A stretch of 64,000 nucleotides of DNA from Methanosarcina siciliae T4/M (GTDB lineage Archaea > Halobacteriota > Methanosarcinia > Methanosarcinales > Methanosarcinaceae), in NCBI RefSeq assembly GCF_000970085.1, contig NZ_CP009506.1, positions 2,852,001 to 2,916,000 on the forward strand. Direction: 5' to 3'. The notes under the pieces are model-generated. The model made no database searches and was not told where the DNA came from. It saw only the letters and a program-made list of their open reading frames with translations. Shown piece by piece: positions 52,099-61,852 of the stretch (position 1 is its first letter; each line of letters begins with the position of its first letter). The position numbers and the translations under genes are program-made.

Positions 52099-53208
52099 AT
52101 GATGAAAGCAGTACTAGGATTAGAAGACGGAACAATTATTAGGGGCACCGGTTTCGGTGCCGAAGGCACAGCTTGCGGCGAACTTGTTTTTACCACTCAA
52201 TTCACGGGATATGAGGAGGCTCTGACTGACCCTTCCTACAAGGGCCAGATTTTAATGTTCACCTACCCTCTGATAGGGAATTACGGTGTCAGTGGGGAGC
52301 GTTTCCAGTCCGACAACATCCATGCGGAGGGGCTTGTTGTCCGGGAAGCCTGCAAAAACCCCTATCACTACAAATCCACCCGTTCCATTCACCAGTTTTT
52401 AGAGGACGAAGGAAAGCCAGGGATTGAAGGCGTAGACACCCGTATGCTCACCATAGGGGCAAGGGAGCGCGGGACCATGCGTGCAGCCCTGATTACCGGT
52501 AGTGATGATGGGGAAGAGGCCGTTGATGTGGCAAGGAATTTCCCCCAGATAACGGATGAGGAACTTATCGCCCGTGTAACATGCAAGGAACCCCGCTTCA
52601 TCCCCGGAGCGGAAGGCGCCTGGAAAGGCAGCGGCAAACCTAAACATGCGGTTTTGGTCGACCTCGGTATTAAGAGGAACATCATAAATAACCTGCACAA
52701 AAGGGGAATTGACCTCACCCTGGTCCCTGCAACCACAAAACCGAAAGAAATTGCAGGATACGAACCGGATCTACTTTTTATCTCAAACGGGCCCGGAGAC
52801 CCGGAAAAGGCAACCGATGCAATCAATGCGGTAAAGGCTTTTGCAGGCACGATTCCGGTAGCAGGAATCTGCTTCGGACACCAGATTATCTCCCTTGCAA
52901 TGGGAGCCAGGACTTACAAGCTTAAGTTCGGGCACAGGGGAGGAAACCAGCCTGTAAAGGACCTGATTGAAAACAAGATTTTCATAAGCTCCCAGAACCA
53001 CGGGTATGCCGTTGATGCGGATTCCCTTGAAGGGACCGGCCTTTATGTAAAATACCTGAACGCAAACGACAAAACCGTTGAAGGAGTTTCCCACAAAGAC
53101 CTGGACATTTTCAGTGTGCAGTTCCACCCCGAAGCCCAGGCAGGACCCATGGATACCGAGGAGACGTTCTTCGGCAAGGTCGTAAAGGTCCTCGGAGGGG
53201 ATCTCTGA
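52099..53208 (+). CDS. carA: carbamoyl-phosphate synthase, small (glutaminase) subunit
   Basis: From the first of two adjacent ATGs the protein has 369 residues, the normal CarA length. A TTG at 52015 would add 28 unconserved residues. The N-terminal domain reads AVLGLEDGTIIRGTGFGAEG and GVDTRMLTIGARERGTMRAA. The class I glutaminase domain has the nucleophile Cys in GICFGHQIISLAMGA and the His/Glu pair in SVQFHPEAQAG. It supplies ammonia to CarB for arginine and pyrimidine synthesis. Its stop overlaps the start of carB by one base. Confidence 0.95.
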   Translation: MMKAVLGLEDGTIIRGTGFGAEGTACGELVFTTQFTGYEEALTDPSYKGQILMFTYPLIGNYGVSGERFQSDNIHAEGLVVREACKNPYHYKSTRSIHQFLEDEGKPGIEGVDTRMLTIGARERGTMRAALITGSDDGEEAVDVARNFPQITDEELIARVTCKEPRFIPGAEGAWKGSGKPKHAVLVDLGIKRNIINNLHKRGIDLTLVPATTKPKEIAGYEPDLLFISNGPGDPEKATDAINAVKAFAGTIPVAGICFGHQIISLAMGARTYKLKFGHRGGNQPVKDLIENKIFISSQNHGYAVDADSLEGTGLYVKYLNANDKTVEGVSHKDLDIFSVQFHPEAQAGPMDTEETFFGKVVKVLGGDL

Positions 53209-56200
53209 TGCCAAAACGTGAGGACATAAAGAAAGTTTTGCTTATAGGCTCGGGCCCGATCACAATCGGACAGGCGGCAGAGTTCGACTTCTCGGGAAGC
53301 CAGGCGTGCAGGTCCTTAAAAGAAGAAGGCGTGCAGGTCGTGCTCGTAAACTCAAACCCTGCAACTATTATGACCGACCCCGAAATGGCGGATTCGGTCT
53401 ATATCGAGCCCCTTGATGCCAAAATTGTTGAGAAAATCATTGAAAAAGAGCGCCCGGACGGGATCATTGCAGGGATTGGCGGACAGACCGGCCTGAATAT
53501 CACGAGCGAACTTGCGGAAATGGGCGTCTTTGAAAAATACGGGGTCCAGATCCTGGGGACTCCTGTAGAAGCTATTAAAAACACGGAAGACAGGGAACTC
53601 TTCAAAGAGACCATGCTGAGGATTGGGGAAAAGGTCCCCCAGAGCCGTGCAGTCAATACCTTAAAGGAAGCCGAAGAGGTGGTTGCAGAACTCGGGCTGC
53701 CTCTGATCGTCCGCCCGGCTTACACTCTTGGAGGCGCAGGCGGCGGCATTGCCCGCACAAAAGAAGAGCTCCTTGAGATTACCGAACGCGGGCTCAGGCG
53801 CAGCCGCATCAGCCAGGTCCTTATTGAAGAAAGCGTGCTCGGCTGGGCAGAAGTCGAGTATGAGGTTATGAGGGACGCAAACGATACCTGTATCGTGATC
53901 TGTAACATGGAAAACATCGACCCCATGGGCGTCCACACAGGAGAATCGGCAGTTGTTGCCCCTTCCCAGACCCTGACCGACGCAGAGCACCAGATGCTCA
54001 GGTCTGCCTCTATTAAGATCATCCGTGCCCTCAAGATCGAAGGAGGGTGCAATATCCAGTACGCCTTAAAGGAAGGCGACTACCGCATTGTCGAGGTAAA
54101 TCCGAGGGTTTCAAGGTCTTCAGCCCTTGCGTCCAAAGCCACGGGCTACCCGATTGCCCGCGTAACCGCAAAAATTGCAATCGGAATGGCGCTCGATGAG
54201 ATAATTAACAGCGTCACCAAAAATACCCCTGCTTCTTTTGAGCCTGCTCTGGACTATGTAATTACGAAGATCCCAAGGTGGCCTTTTGACAAATTCGTAA
54301 CTGCGGACAAGACCCTGACCACAGCCATGAAGAGTACCGGAGAAATTATGGCAATCGGCAGGACAATGGAAGAGTCTCTCCTGAAGGCTTTCAAGTCTCT
54401 TGATATCGACTCCCAGCTCGGAAATAAACGCTGGGACGAGCACGAGGTCAAAACCCTCCTCAAAACTCCCACAAGCGAACGCCTTTTCGTGATCTTCCAC
54501 GCGCTTGAGCGGGGAATGTCGGTAAAGGAAATTGCCGAACTCACGAGCATCAACCCCTTCTTCATCTCAAAAATGAAGAAGATCGCGGAAATGGAAAAAC
54601 GCATCAGGACAGAAGAACTGACCCCTGAACTCCTGCGCGAGGTAAAGAAAATGGGTTTCCCGGACACCCGCCTTGCGGAACTGACCGGCAAAACAAGGGA
54701 GCAGATCAGCGACATCAGGCATGAAGCAGAAATTTTAGCCACCTTCAAGATGGTCGACACCTGTGCAGCCGAGTTCCAGGCAGCAACCCCCTATTACTAT
54801 TCCACTTACGAAGATACCTGTGAGACAAACTCCACAGACAGGAAGAAAATCCTCATTCTCGGAGCTGGCCCGATAAGGATCGGACAGGGTATAGAGTTTG
54901 ACTACTGTACCGTCCATGCAGTAACCGCGCTCAGGAATGAGGGCATAGAGACCCATATCATAAACAATAACCCCGAGACTGTCTCAACGGACTTTGATAC
55001 CTCGGATAAGCTCTTTTTCGAACCCCTCACAATGGAATACGTAATGAACGTAATCGAACGTGAGAGACCTGACGGAGTCCTTGTGCAGTTCGGAGGACAG
55101 ACCTCTGTCAACCTCGCACTCCCCCTGAAAAAGGAATTAGAGCGCAGGACAGACCTCAATACCATGATCATGGGCACTGACCCAGAAGACATGGACCTTG
55201 CCGAAGACAGGGAAAAGTTCTACATCCTCATGCAGAAACTCGGCATTCCCCAGCCGGAAGGAGGGTATGCGACCTCCCAGCAGGAAGCAATCGAGGTTGC
55301 CCAGAGGATAGGGTTCCCGGTCCTGGTTCGCCCCTCCTACGTTCTCGGCGGAAGAGCCATGGAGATTGTCTACGACGAAATCGACCTTGAACGCTACATG
55401 AAAGAGGCAGTCAGAGTCTCTCCCGAACACCCGATCCTTATTGACGATTTCCTGGAAGGAGCCTGCGAAATAGACGTTGATGCGGTTTGCGACCGGAAAG
55501 ACGTCCTTATAGGGGCAATCATGGAACACATTGAAGAAGCCGGGGTTCACTCCGGAGACTCGGCCTGTGTGATCCCACCCCAGTCGCTCCCGGAAGACGT
55601 ACTTGCCCAGGTAAGGGACTACACCAGGAAGATCGCACTCGGCCTGAGGGTCAAGGGCCTGATTAACATCCAGATGGCCGAAAAAGGTGGAAAGGTCTTT
55701 GTGCTCGAAGCAAACCCGCGTTCAAGCAGGACCATCCCCTTCGTCTCAAAAGCTATCGGCCTCCCGCTTGCAAAGATTGCAGCCAAAGTGATTTCCGGAC
55801 ACAGCTTAAAAGAGATGGGGTACACCGACGAACCCAAGCCCAAACACGTCTCGATCAAAGAAGTCCTCCTGCCCTTCGACAAACTGCCCGGAGCAGACCC
55901 TGTCCTCGGCCCCGAAATGAAAAGCACGGGAGAAGTCATGGGCATTGACTACGATTTCGGAAGGGCTTACTATAAGGCAGAGCTTGCAGCCGATAACCTC
56001 CTCCCCCTCACAGGAAAAGTCTTCCTCTCGATCCGGAACGCAGACAAGCCCGAACTCGTGGACATTGCAAGAAAACTGCAGGCAGCAGGCCTCGAACTCA
56101 TGGGTACCCGCGGGACCGTGAATTACCTTGCCCAGCACGGGGTCTTCATGGATACCGTAAAGAAAGTCCACGACGGAAGCCCGAACGTAATCGATATGAT

Positions 56201-56420
56201 GCGCAGGGATGAAGTCGACCTGATTATCAACACTCCGACAAGCAAACAGTCCCGCAAGGACGGTTCCAGGATCAGGCGGGCAGCCGTTGACTTCAAGGTC
56301 CCCTACATCACCACGATCCAGGCAGCACGTGCAGCAGCAGCCGCGATTGAGACCATGAAGAAAGGCGAAGACCTTACGATCAAATCCATCAACGAGTACC
56401 ACAAAGAGATGGGGCTGTAA
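53208..56420 (+). CDS. carB: carbamoyl-phosphate synthase, large subunit
   Basis: The 1070 residues give the full-length two-lobe enzyme. Lobe 1 starts KKVLLIGSGPITIGQAAEFD, with ATP-grasp motifs including RPAYTLGGAGGGIA and EVNPRVSRSSALASKATGYP. The oligomerisation domain lies around 400-550. Lobe 2 starts KKILILGAGPIRIGQGIEFD, with RPSYVLGGRAMEIVYDE and EANPRSSRTIPFVSKAIGLP. The C-terminal MGS-like regulatory domain covers about 930-1070. It makes carbamoyl phosphate from bicarbonate, ammonia and two ATP, and is translationally coupled to carA. Confidence 0.97.
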   Translation: MPKREDIKKVLLIGSGPITIGQAAEFDFSGSQACRSLKEEGVQVVLVNSNPATIMTDPEMADSVYIEPLDAKIVEKIIEKERPDGIIAGIGGQTGLNITSELAEMGVFEKYGVQILGTPVEAIKNTEDRELFKETMLRIGEKVPQSRAVNTLKEAEEVVAELGLPLIVRPAYTLGGAGGGIARTKEELLEITERGLRRSRISQVLIEESVLGWAEVEYEVMRDANDTCIVICNMENIDPMGVHTGESAVVAPSQTLTDAEHQMLRSASIKIIRALKIEGGCNIQYALKEGDYRIVEVNPRVSRSSALASKATGYPIARVTAKIAIGMALDEIINSVTKNTPASFEPALDYVITKIPRWPFDKFVTADKTLTTAMKSTGEIMAIGRTMEESLLKAFKSLDIDSQLGNKRWDEHEVKTLLKTPTSERLFVIFHALERGMSVKEIAELTSINPFFISKMKKIAEMEKRIRTEELTPELLREVKKMGFPDTRLAELTGKTREQISDIRHEAEILATFKMVDTCAAEFQAATPYYYSTYEDTCETNSTDRKKILILGAGPIRIGQGIEFDYCTVHAVTALRNEGIETHIINNNPETVSTDFDTSDKLFFEPLTMEYVMNVIERERPDGVLVQFGGQTSVNLALPLKKELERRTDLNTMIMGTDPEDMDLAEDREKFYILMQKLGIPQPEGGYATSQQEAIEVAQRIGFPVLVRPSYVLGGRAMEIVYDEIDLERYMKEAVRVSPEHPILIDDFLEGACEIDVDAVCDRKDVLIGAIMEHIEEAGVHSGDSACVIPPQSLPEDVLAQVRDYTRKIALGLRVKGLINIQMAEKGGKVFVLEANPRSSRTIPFVSKAIGLPLAKIAAKVISGHSLKEMGYTDEPKPKHVSIKEVLLPFDKLPGADPVLGPEMKSTGEVMGIDYDFGRAYYKAELAADNLLPLTGKVFLSIRNADKPELVDIARKLQAAGLELMGTRGTVNYLAQHGVFMDTVKKVHDGSPNVIDMMRRDEVDLIINTPTSKQSRKDGSRIRRAAVDFKVPYITTIQAARAAAAAIETMKKGEDLTIKSINEYHKEMGL

Positions 56421-56825
56421 GTAAGGCAAGGAAATGATAAAAGCCTGTAAGAAAGCCTGTAAGTAAAGTACTGCTTAAAACTCGCTACGCCAGCGGAAAA
56501 ACGGAAGAGTTAATCAGAACCACAGCCGGCGGGGTGGTTTTCCATCCTCCGGCAAAATAAAATCAGTTTTTGAACCCGGCAGCCTGTTAGCTATCAAATT
56601 TTCAGGATTTACGGCTAAAGCATACTGCTATCAAAAATATTAAACTTATTAAACTTATTAGTCCATTAATCCATTATTCTGTAATCCACTAATCCGTAAT
56701 CCATTAATCCGTAATCCATTAATCTGCTAAATCATGAACCAACTGCTTTTTAAAGAATTAAATGGTTAAACTCACAGATTCATTATCGTCCTTATCACAA
56801 ATCACCAGAAAGGGGTAGTAAAAGC
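56421..56825. other. intergenic region with imperfect 15-bp repeats
   Basis: No gene. Four imperfect copies of a 15-bp unit (CCATTAATCCGTAAT type) lie at 56671-56730, preceded by a short TAAACTTAT duplication. AGGGGT at 56811-56816 is the ribosome-binding site of argG. Confidence 0.6.
56671..56730. repeat. 15-bp imperfect tandem repeat upstream of argG
   Basis: Units start at 56671, 56686, 56701 and 56716 and differ at a few positions. They lie about 100 bp before the argG start and could be regulatory or only slippage products. Confidence 0.75.
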
Positions 56826-58013
56826 ATGGCAAAGAAAGTTGCACTTGCATATTCCGGTGGGCTTGACACCTCTGTGTGCATCCCCATCCTCAAGGAAAAG
56901 TACGGGTACGATGAAGTAATTACAATTTCAGTAGACGTCGGCCAGCCCGAAGAAGAGATCAAAAAAGCCGATGCAAAAGCCGAGAAGATCAGCAACAAAC
57001 ACTACACGATCGATGCAAAGGAAGAGTTCGTAAAAGACTACATCTTTCCCCTGATCAAAGCCAACGGAGACTACGAAGGCTATGTCATGGGCACATCGGT
57101 AGCCCGCCCGCTGATTGCCAAGAAAGTGGTCGAAGCTGCCATAAAAGAAGGAGCAGTTGCCCTTGCCCACGGCTGTACGGGAAAAGGAAACGACCAGCTC
57201 CGCTTCGAAGCCGTCTTCCGCCAGACAGACATGGACGTAATCGCCCCCATGCGGGAGATGAACCTGACCCGCGAGTGGGAAATCGACTACGCAAAAGAGC
57301 ACGGAATCCCGGTAGAAGTTACAAAAGCCAAGCCCTGGAGCGTTGACGAAAACATCTGGAGCCGCAGCATCGAAGGCGGAAAGCTTGAAGACCCCTCCTT
57401 CGTCCCGCCGGAAGAGATCTTCGAGTGGACAAAATCCGCAGAAGATGCCCCGAACGAGCCCAGGATCGTTGACATCGACTTTGAAGCCGGAGTCCCTGTA
57501 GCCCTTGACGGCGAAAAGCTCGGCGGCTACGCCCTTGTCAGGAAGATGAACGAAATTGCAGGCGAGAACGGCGTTGGCCGGACCGATATGATCGAAGACC
57601 GCGTGCTCGGCTTAAAAGCCCGTGAGAACTACGAGCACCCGGCTGCAACCGTCCTCCTCGCAGCCCACGCCGACCTCGAGAAACTCGTCCTTACCCGCGG
57701 GGAACTGAAGTTCAAGAAGATCGTTGACGAGCAGTGGTCCGAACTTGCCTATTACGGGCTTGTGGATGAGCCGCTTTATGCCGACCTCAACGCCTTTATC
57801 GACAAGTCCCAGGAAAGGGTCACAGGTACAGTGAAAGTGAAGCTCTACAAAGGCGCACTTACTATCCTTGCCCGCAGCTCGCCAAATGCCCTGTATTCTG
57901 AGGATCTGGTTTCGTTTGACAGCCAGACCATTGACCAGAAGGATGCGGAAGGGTTTGCGAAGTATCACGGGTTCCAGGCGAGGATGTACAGGAAAGTAAT
58001 GAATAAGGAATAA
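56826..58013 (+). CDS. argG: argininosuccinate synthase
   Basis: The 395 residues match the family length. The PP-loop ATP site reads KVALAYSGGLDTSVCIPILK. Other conserved blocks are ALAHGCTGKGNDQLRFE, APMREMNLTREWEIDYAKEH, ENIWSRSIEGGKLEDPSFVP and GVGRTDMIEDRVLGLKAREN. It joins citrulline and aspartate in arginine synthesis, using the carbamoyl phosphate route served by carAB upstream. The 400-bp gap and its own ribosome-binding site suggest a separate transcript. Confidence 0.96.
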   Translation: MAKKVALAYSGGLDTSVCIPILKEKYGYDEVITISVDVGQPEEEIKKADAKAEKISNKHYTIDAKEEFVKDYIFPLIKANGDYEGYVMGTSVARPLIAKKVVEAAIKEGAVALAHGCTGKGNDQLRFEAVFRQTDMDVIAPMREMNLTREWEIDYAKEHGIPVEVTKAKPWSVDENIWSRSIEGGKLEDPSFVPPEEIFEWTKSAEDAPNEPRIVDIDFEAGVPVALDGEKLGGYALVRKMNEIAGENGVGRTDMIEDRVLGLKARENYEHPAATVLLAAHADLEKLVLTRGELKFKKIVDEQWSELAYYGLVDEPLYADLNAFIDKSQERVTGTVKVKLYKGALTILARSSPNALYSEDLVSFDSQTIDQKDAEGFAKYHGFQARMYRKVMNKE

Positions 58014-58029
58014 TTTTGAGCTTTGTCTG

Positions 58030-58060
58030 TTCCCTTTTAGGGGAATGGACTACTCTTTTT
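58030..58060 (+). terminator. possible argG terminator
   Basis: TTCCC (58030-58034) pairs with GGGAA (58041-58045), and a run of six T follows about ten bases later. Confidence 0.3.
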
Positions 58061-58064
58061 TATT

Positions 58065-58194
58065 GAGCTCATCCCAAAACAAGTCTAGTTTTAAATCAAT
58101 AAAAGTTTCAGAACTATTTTCCATTATAAGGAACTCAATTGATCGTTCAAAATTCTAAATTCAGAGAACCAAATTTGAGTTTTGGGATGGACTC
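58065..58194. repeat. MITE-like element with 16-bp terminal inverted repeats
   Basis: GAGCTCATCCCAAAAC at 58065-58080 pairs with GTTTTGGGATGGACTC at 58179-58194, with two mismatches. The 130-bp unit encodes nothing. The same end sequence, GAGCTCATCCCAAAA, occurs singly at 11659-11673, which suggests the termini of an IS family dispersed in this genome. No target duplication was resolved. Confidence 0.65.
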
Positions 58195-58429
58195 ATCATG
58201 TATATTAGATTATATCTATTTTTCCTTTCAATGCCTTATTACTCCTAAAGCACTAATTAATCTGAACAAATAGTTAAATTAAAAGATGATAGTACGAATA
58301 TGAAGTTAAACGTTAAAAAAAATGTGGAATAGATCTAAAAGTTACTTAGTAGAAAGTTACATATACTGTAATTTATCTCCAAGATTGTTGTTAGAAAATT
58401 TGAGAGACTTTTATTAGGATAAGTCAAGT
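58195..58429. promoter_or_regulatory. upstream region of the NACHT gene
   Basis: AT-rich; no gene. TATA-like sequence occurs around 58263-58278 and 58365-58375. No clear ribosome-binding site precedes the ATG at 58430. Confidence 0.35.
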
Positions 58430-61400
58430 ATGGACCCTTCAATAACTCAAAATATTTTATTAAGTTTGTTCGCGAACGGCCTTACTTCTTTAATATGCTA
58501 CCTTGGAGTAAAACTAGAGGATCTTCCTTTTGAAGATGAAGATTCTGTAAGCTCATTAATAAGTAAAACTAATTTTGATATCATAATTGAAGAGTTCATA
58601 AATGCGGAAGAACTTCCTGAAATTGATTCTAAATCAATTTGCGAATTTTTTACATCTCCTGAAGTTGAATCAATTGTACTACAAATATATGCATATCAAT
58701 TTTCATCGAGTGTTTTCAATGAGTCAAATTCAAAAAGCATTGAAGAGATCAGAGAAGAATTTAATTTAGTGTTATCACTATATTTTGGAATTGACAAAGA
58801 AAAAAATTCCAAATTGATGTCACAAATTTTTATGATACTGATTGCTGGATGTGAGGAAACACTCAATAAATGGACAAATGAAGGTAAACTTTCAGCGCAT
58901 GAAGCTGAATCTAAATACAGATTTAAAGCAATTTGTGGTATACTTCAAACAGTCAACAAAAACATAGAACTCCTTTCAGGGAAAACTAAACCAAATATTC
59001 ATGAAATTCATAAATTTGTGGAAAAGTATCGTTCAATTGTAGGGAAACGCTGCGAAAGAATTAGATCTGCCAGTTATAATAGTAAGCAGAGGGTACCAAT
59101 TAATGACATTTATGTATGTCCAGACTTTATTGTTGAGGGATCTACAAAAGTGACAAATAGGCCCTTGAGGGGGGAAACGAGATTAAGGTTTGCCTGTGGA
59201 AAAGAAATTATCAATTTAAACCAATTATTGTCACATGTATTCCGTATAGTCTTACTTGGGGATCCAGGCGCAGGAAAAACTACTTTTGTACAAAAAATAA
59301 GTCACGAACTTATAACTCGGTATTCAGAAAGGATATTTTCAGGAACCTGTGTAACACCTACTATTGTTGTTCTTCGAGATTTCCAAGTTAAAAATTTCGA
59401 AAAAGGAATTTCAATATTAGACTTCATCGCGGAAGAAGCAAATTCAAATTATCAAATTCCAGTTCCAAAATATACATTTGAATATCTGCTTTTAAATGGT
59501 CACATGCTGCTAATTTTCGACGGACTCGATGAACTCCTTGATATAAAATATCGAGAAAAAATAGTAGATGAAGTCGAGTCTTTTTGTACACTTTATCCAT
59601 CAGTTCCAGTTATTGTCACTTCACGTAAGGTAGGATACGAACAAGCACCTCTCCGAGATGATATGTTTAAAACGATTGAATTAGCTCCGTTCAATGTCGA
59701 AAAAATTAATGAATATGTGACTAAGTGGTTTGCTTTAGATGATGACCTTACAAATGAAGAAAAAAACAGCAAGTCAGAATCATTTATGCGTGAAAGTCAA
59801 ATTGCATCAGATATTCGCTCCAATTCACTAATGCTTTCCTTAATGTGCAGCATTTATCTAGAAGAAAATTATATTCCAGAAAATCGACCTAAAGTATATC
59901 AAAAATGTTCTGAAATGCTCTTTGAGAAATGGGATGGACATAGAGGAATTTCATCTAATACTTTGATACCAAATGCAAAAATTAAGCCTCTCATAGCATA
60001 CCTAGCTCACTATATATTTACAAAAGAATCTATAGAATCATCACAAGAAGGAGTTACAGAAAAAGAATTAATAGAAATATGCAGTGAATATCTTTTTGAT
60101 ACAATTTATGAAGATATAGATGAAGCTGAAAGAGCAGCTGAAGACTTTATCGATTTTTGTAGAGGACGAGCTTGGGTTTTCACGGACATTGGAACGAAAA
60201 ACGGAGAAAATAGTTATCAATTTACTCACCGAACTTTTTTAGAATATTTCACAGCATATTGGATAGTAAGAAAGTATCCTATAGAAGAAATATGCGAGAT
60301 TCTATTACCCAAGATTTGTAAACGAGAGTGGGATACAGTAGCACAGCTAGTATTTCAAATAAAGTACGAAAGTGCTGAAGATGGCGATACATTATTTAAA
60401 GAACTGATTAAAAAATCAAGAATAGTCAAAAATGAAGAAAGATTTAACCTTATGGATTTTGCCTCAAAATGTTTAAAATTTATCATACCCAGACCTCAGA
60501 TTACAAGAGAAATTGTTACTGAGTGTTTTAACATGTCTGTTAATTCTGGATTGGAATTAATTGAAGTACTCAAAAATCATAAAAAGGAATTAGGAAATGA
60601 AACTTATGAACTAAGTAGCATAGAATATCATCCTATAGATGAAATTGGTGAATACGTAATGAATTCAGATTACGATCCAATTGAACCAATTTTACTAATA
60701 AGAGATACTTTGCTTGAAAACAGAAACGTCATATCCAAAACAATTAGAGATTTGATCATTGACACATTTATTAATGGAAATGAAAATGAATCGATATTAT
60801 CATTAGAAATTTGCTTAAATATTCCTAAGGATTCTCCATTTGTTTTAGACAAGACCTTTTATGAGAACAAAGAAAATGAAAATTTTTGGGAACTTTTTTC
60901 CGGTGAAACTTTTCAGTGTTGCTTTAGTAATAAAAGTGACTTCATTCTAAGAAATCTTCACCTTAGTATTGGATGTTACTTACAAAACAAACTGGCTTTA
61001 AACGATATTATAGATGTGCACGGGTTAAAATTTTTACTTTATGATTATTCGTATATTATAACTCCAAGAACGAGATATTCTGCAATCGCTGATAGGTTAC
61101 TTTTAACATGGGTAAGCGGTAGTCAAATAAATTCGGATGAGTTAAAGAAAATAGGAGTGACTTTTTTATTATCTTCAACTCGTTGCATAAAAATAAACGA
61201 AAATATTCTATATATGGAAATGTTTATAAAATCAATTGAAAGAGTGACTGAAATAAAGAAAAATAATATATTAAACCAAGATCCAGATTCACTTTTTGGT
61301 GTTTTTTGTTTATTTGCTTGTATGCTTGAATTGCGTGTAGAAGAAAAAGTATTATCAATTATTCAAAAAATAATATCTTTTTCAGATCCTTTGGGATTTA

Positions 61401-61576
61401 TTTTCGCTACTTGGTTAGGGGTGGGAGATCCTGACCAAGTGGAGAATAGAATTGAAAAAATAGGATTTACAGATGACCAAAAATCATTTGTCATAAAATG
61501 GGCAAAAAAAGAAATCCACATTTTAGAGTTGAATAGTGAAAATGATAATGATATTAGTGTTTCTATTCCAAAGTAA
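58430..61576 (+). CDS. NACHT-domain STAND NTPase (NLR-like), candidate defence protein
   Basis: This 1048-residue soluble protein has a helical N-terminal domain (about 1-260). The NACHT core follows: Walker A LLGDPGAGKTTFVQKI (about 275-290), Walker B LLIFDGLDELLD (about 361-372), the sensor VIVTSRKVGY (about 394-403) and winged-helix sequence up to about 540. The motif FTHRTFLEYFTAYWIVRKY (about 598-616) is usual at the end of prokaryotic NACHT modules. The remaining 430 residues are predicted helical and probably act as the sensor. Prokaryotic NACHT proteins include anti-phage NLR homologues that oligomerise on sensing a viral signal. No nuclease, TIR or protease domain was recognised at the N-terminus. 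The gene is much more AT-rich than argG next to it, a sign of transfer. Confidence 0.85.
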   Translation: MDPSITQNILLSLFANGLTSLICYLGVKLEDLPFEDEDSVSSLISKTNFDIIIEEFINAEELPEIDSKSICEFFTSPEVESIVLQIYAYQFSSSVFNESNSKSIEEIREEFNLVLSLYFGIDKEKNSKLMSQIFMILIAGCEETLNKWTNEGKLSAHEAESKYRFKAICGILQTVNKNIELLSGKTKPNIHEIHKFVEKYRSIVGKRCERIRSASYNSKQRVPINDIYVCPDFIVEGSTKVTNRPLRGETRLRFACGKEIINLNQLLSHVFRIVLLGDPGAGKTTFVQKISHELITRYSERIFSGTCVTPTIVVLRDFQVKNFEKGISILDFIAEEANSNYQIPVPKYTFEYLLLNGHMLLIFDGLDELLDIKYREKIVDEVESFCTLYPSVPVIVTSRKVGYEQAPLRDDMFKTIELAPFNVEKINEYVTKWFALDDDLTNEEKNSKSESFMRESQIASDIRSNSLMLSLMCSIYLEENYIPENRPKVYQKCSEMLFEKWDGHRGISSNTLIPNAKIKPLIAYLAHYIFTKESIESSQEGVTEKELIEICSEYLFDTIYEDIDEAERAAEDFIDFCRGRAWVFTDIGTKNGENSYQFTHRTFLEYFTAYWIVRKYPIEEICEILLPKICKREWDTVAQLVFQIKYESAEDGDTLFKELIKKSRIVKNEERFNLMDFASKCLKFIIPRPQITREIVTECFNMSVNSGLELIEVLKNHKKELGNETYELSSIEYHPIDEIGEYVMNSDYDPIEPILLIRDTLLENRNVISKTIRDLIIDTFINGNENESILSLEICLNIPKDSPFVLDKTFYENKENENFWELFSGETFQCCFSNKSDFILRNLHLSIGCYLQNKLALNDIIDVHGLKFLLYDYSYIITPRTRYSAIADRLLLTWVSGSQINSDELKKIGVTFLLSSTRCIKINENILYMEMFIKSIERVTEIKKNNILNQDPDSLFGVFCLFACMLELRVEEKVLSIIQKIISFSDPLGFIFATWLGVGDPDQVENRIEKIGFTDDQKSFVIKWAKKEIHILELNSENDNDISVSIPK

Positions 61577-61852
61577 ATTCCTTATTTAGTGGGAAAATCC
61601 ATGATCATTGGACAGATTTAAACATCAACCTTTATGAACCTACTTAGGAATCATAGTATTAGATGAAATGTGAATAAGAAAGTCCCCGCCAAAGGAAAAA
61701 GAATCGATTAATCTAAAGAAGCTCTGCAAAGTGCCCCTTATAAAGATGCAAAAATCGCGGGTTTTTATTTCTCTTTTGATTGTGGGATTTCCAATGTTGA
61801 GAAGAAAAACAGCTTTAAATTTTAAAACATATCTGATAATCGGTGCATTTGA
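61577..61852. other. spacer with a possible decayed coding remnant
   Basis: Between the NACHT gene and the HEAT-repeat gene one forward frame reads ALQSAPYKDAKIAGFYFSFD and a few more residues (about 61700-61817) before stopping. It has no start and may be the 5' or 3' remnant of a HEAT-protein relative. The rest is non-coding. Confidence 0.35.

Noticed and set aside
56641..56735. Repeats before argG as a CRISPR array
   Set aside because: Units are 15 bp, contiguous and imperfect, with no spacers and no cas genes nearby.
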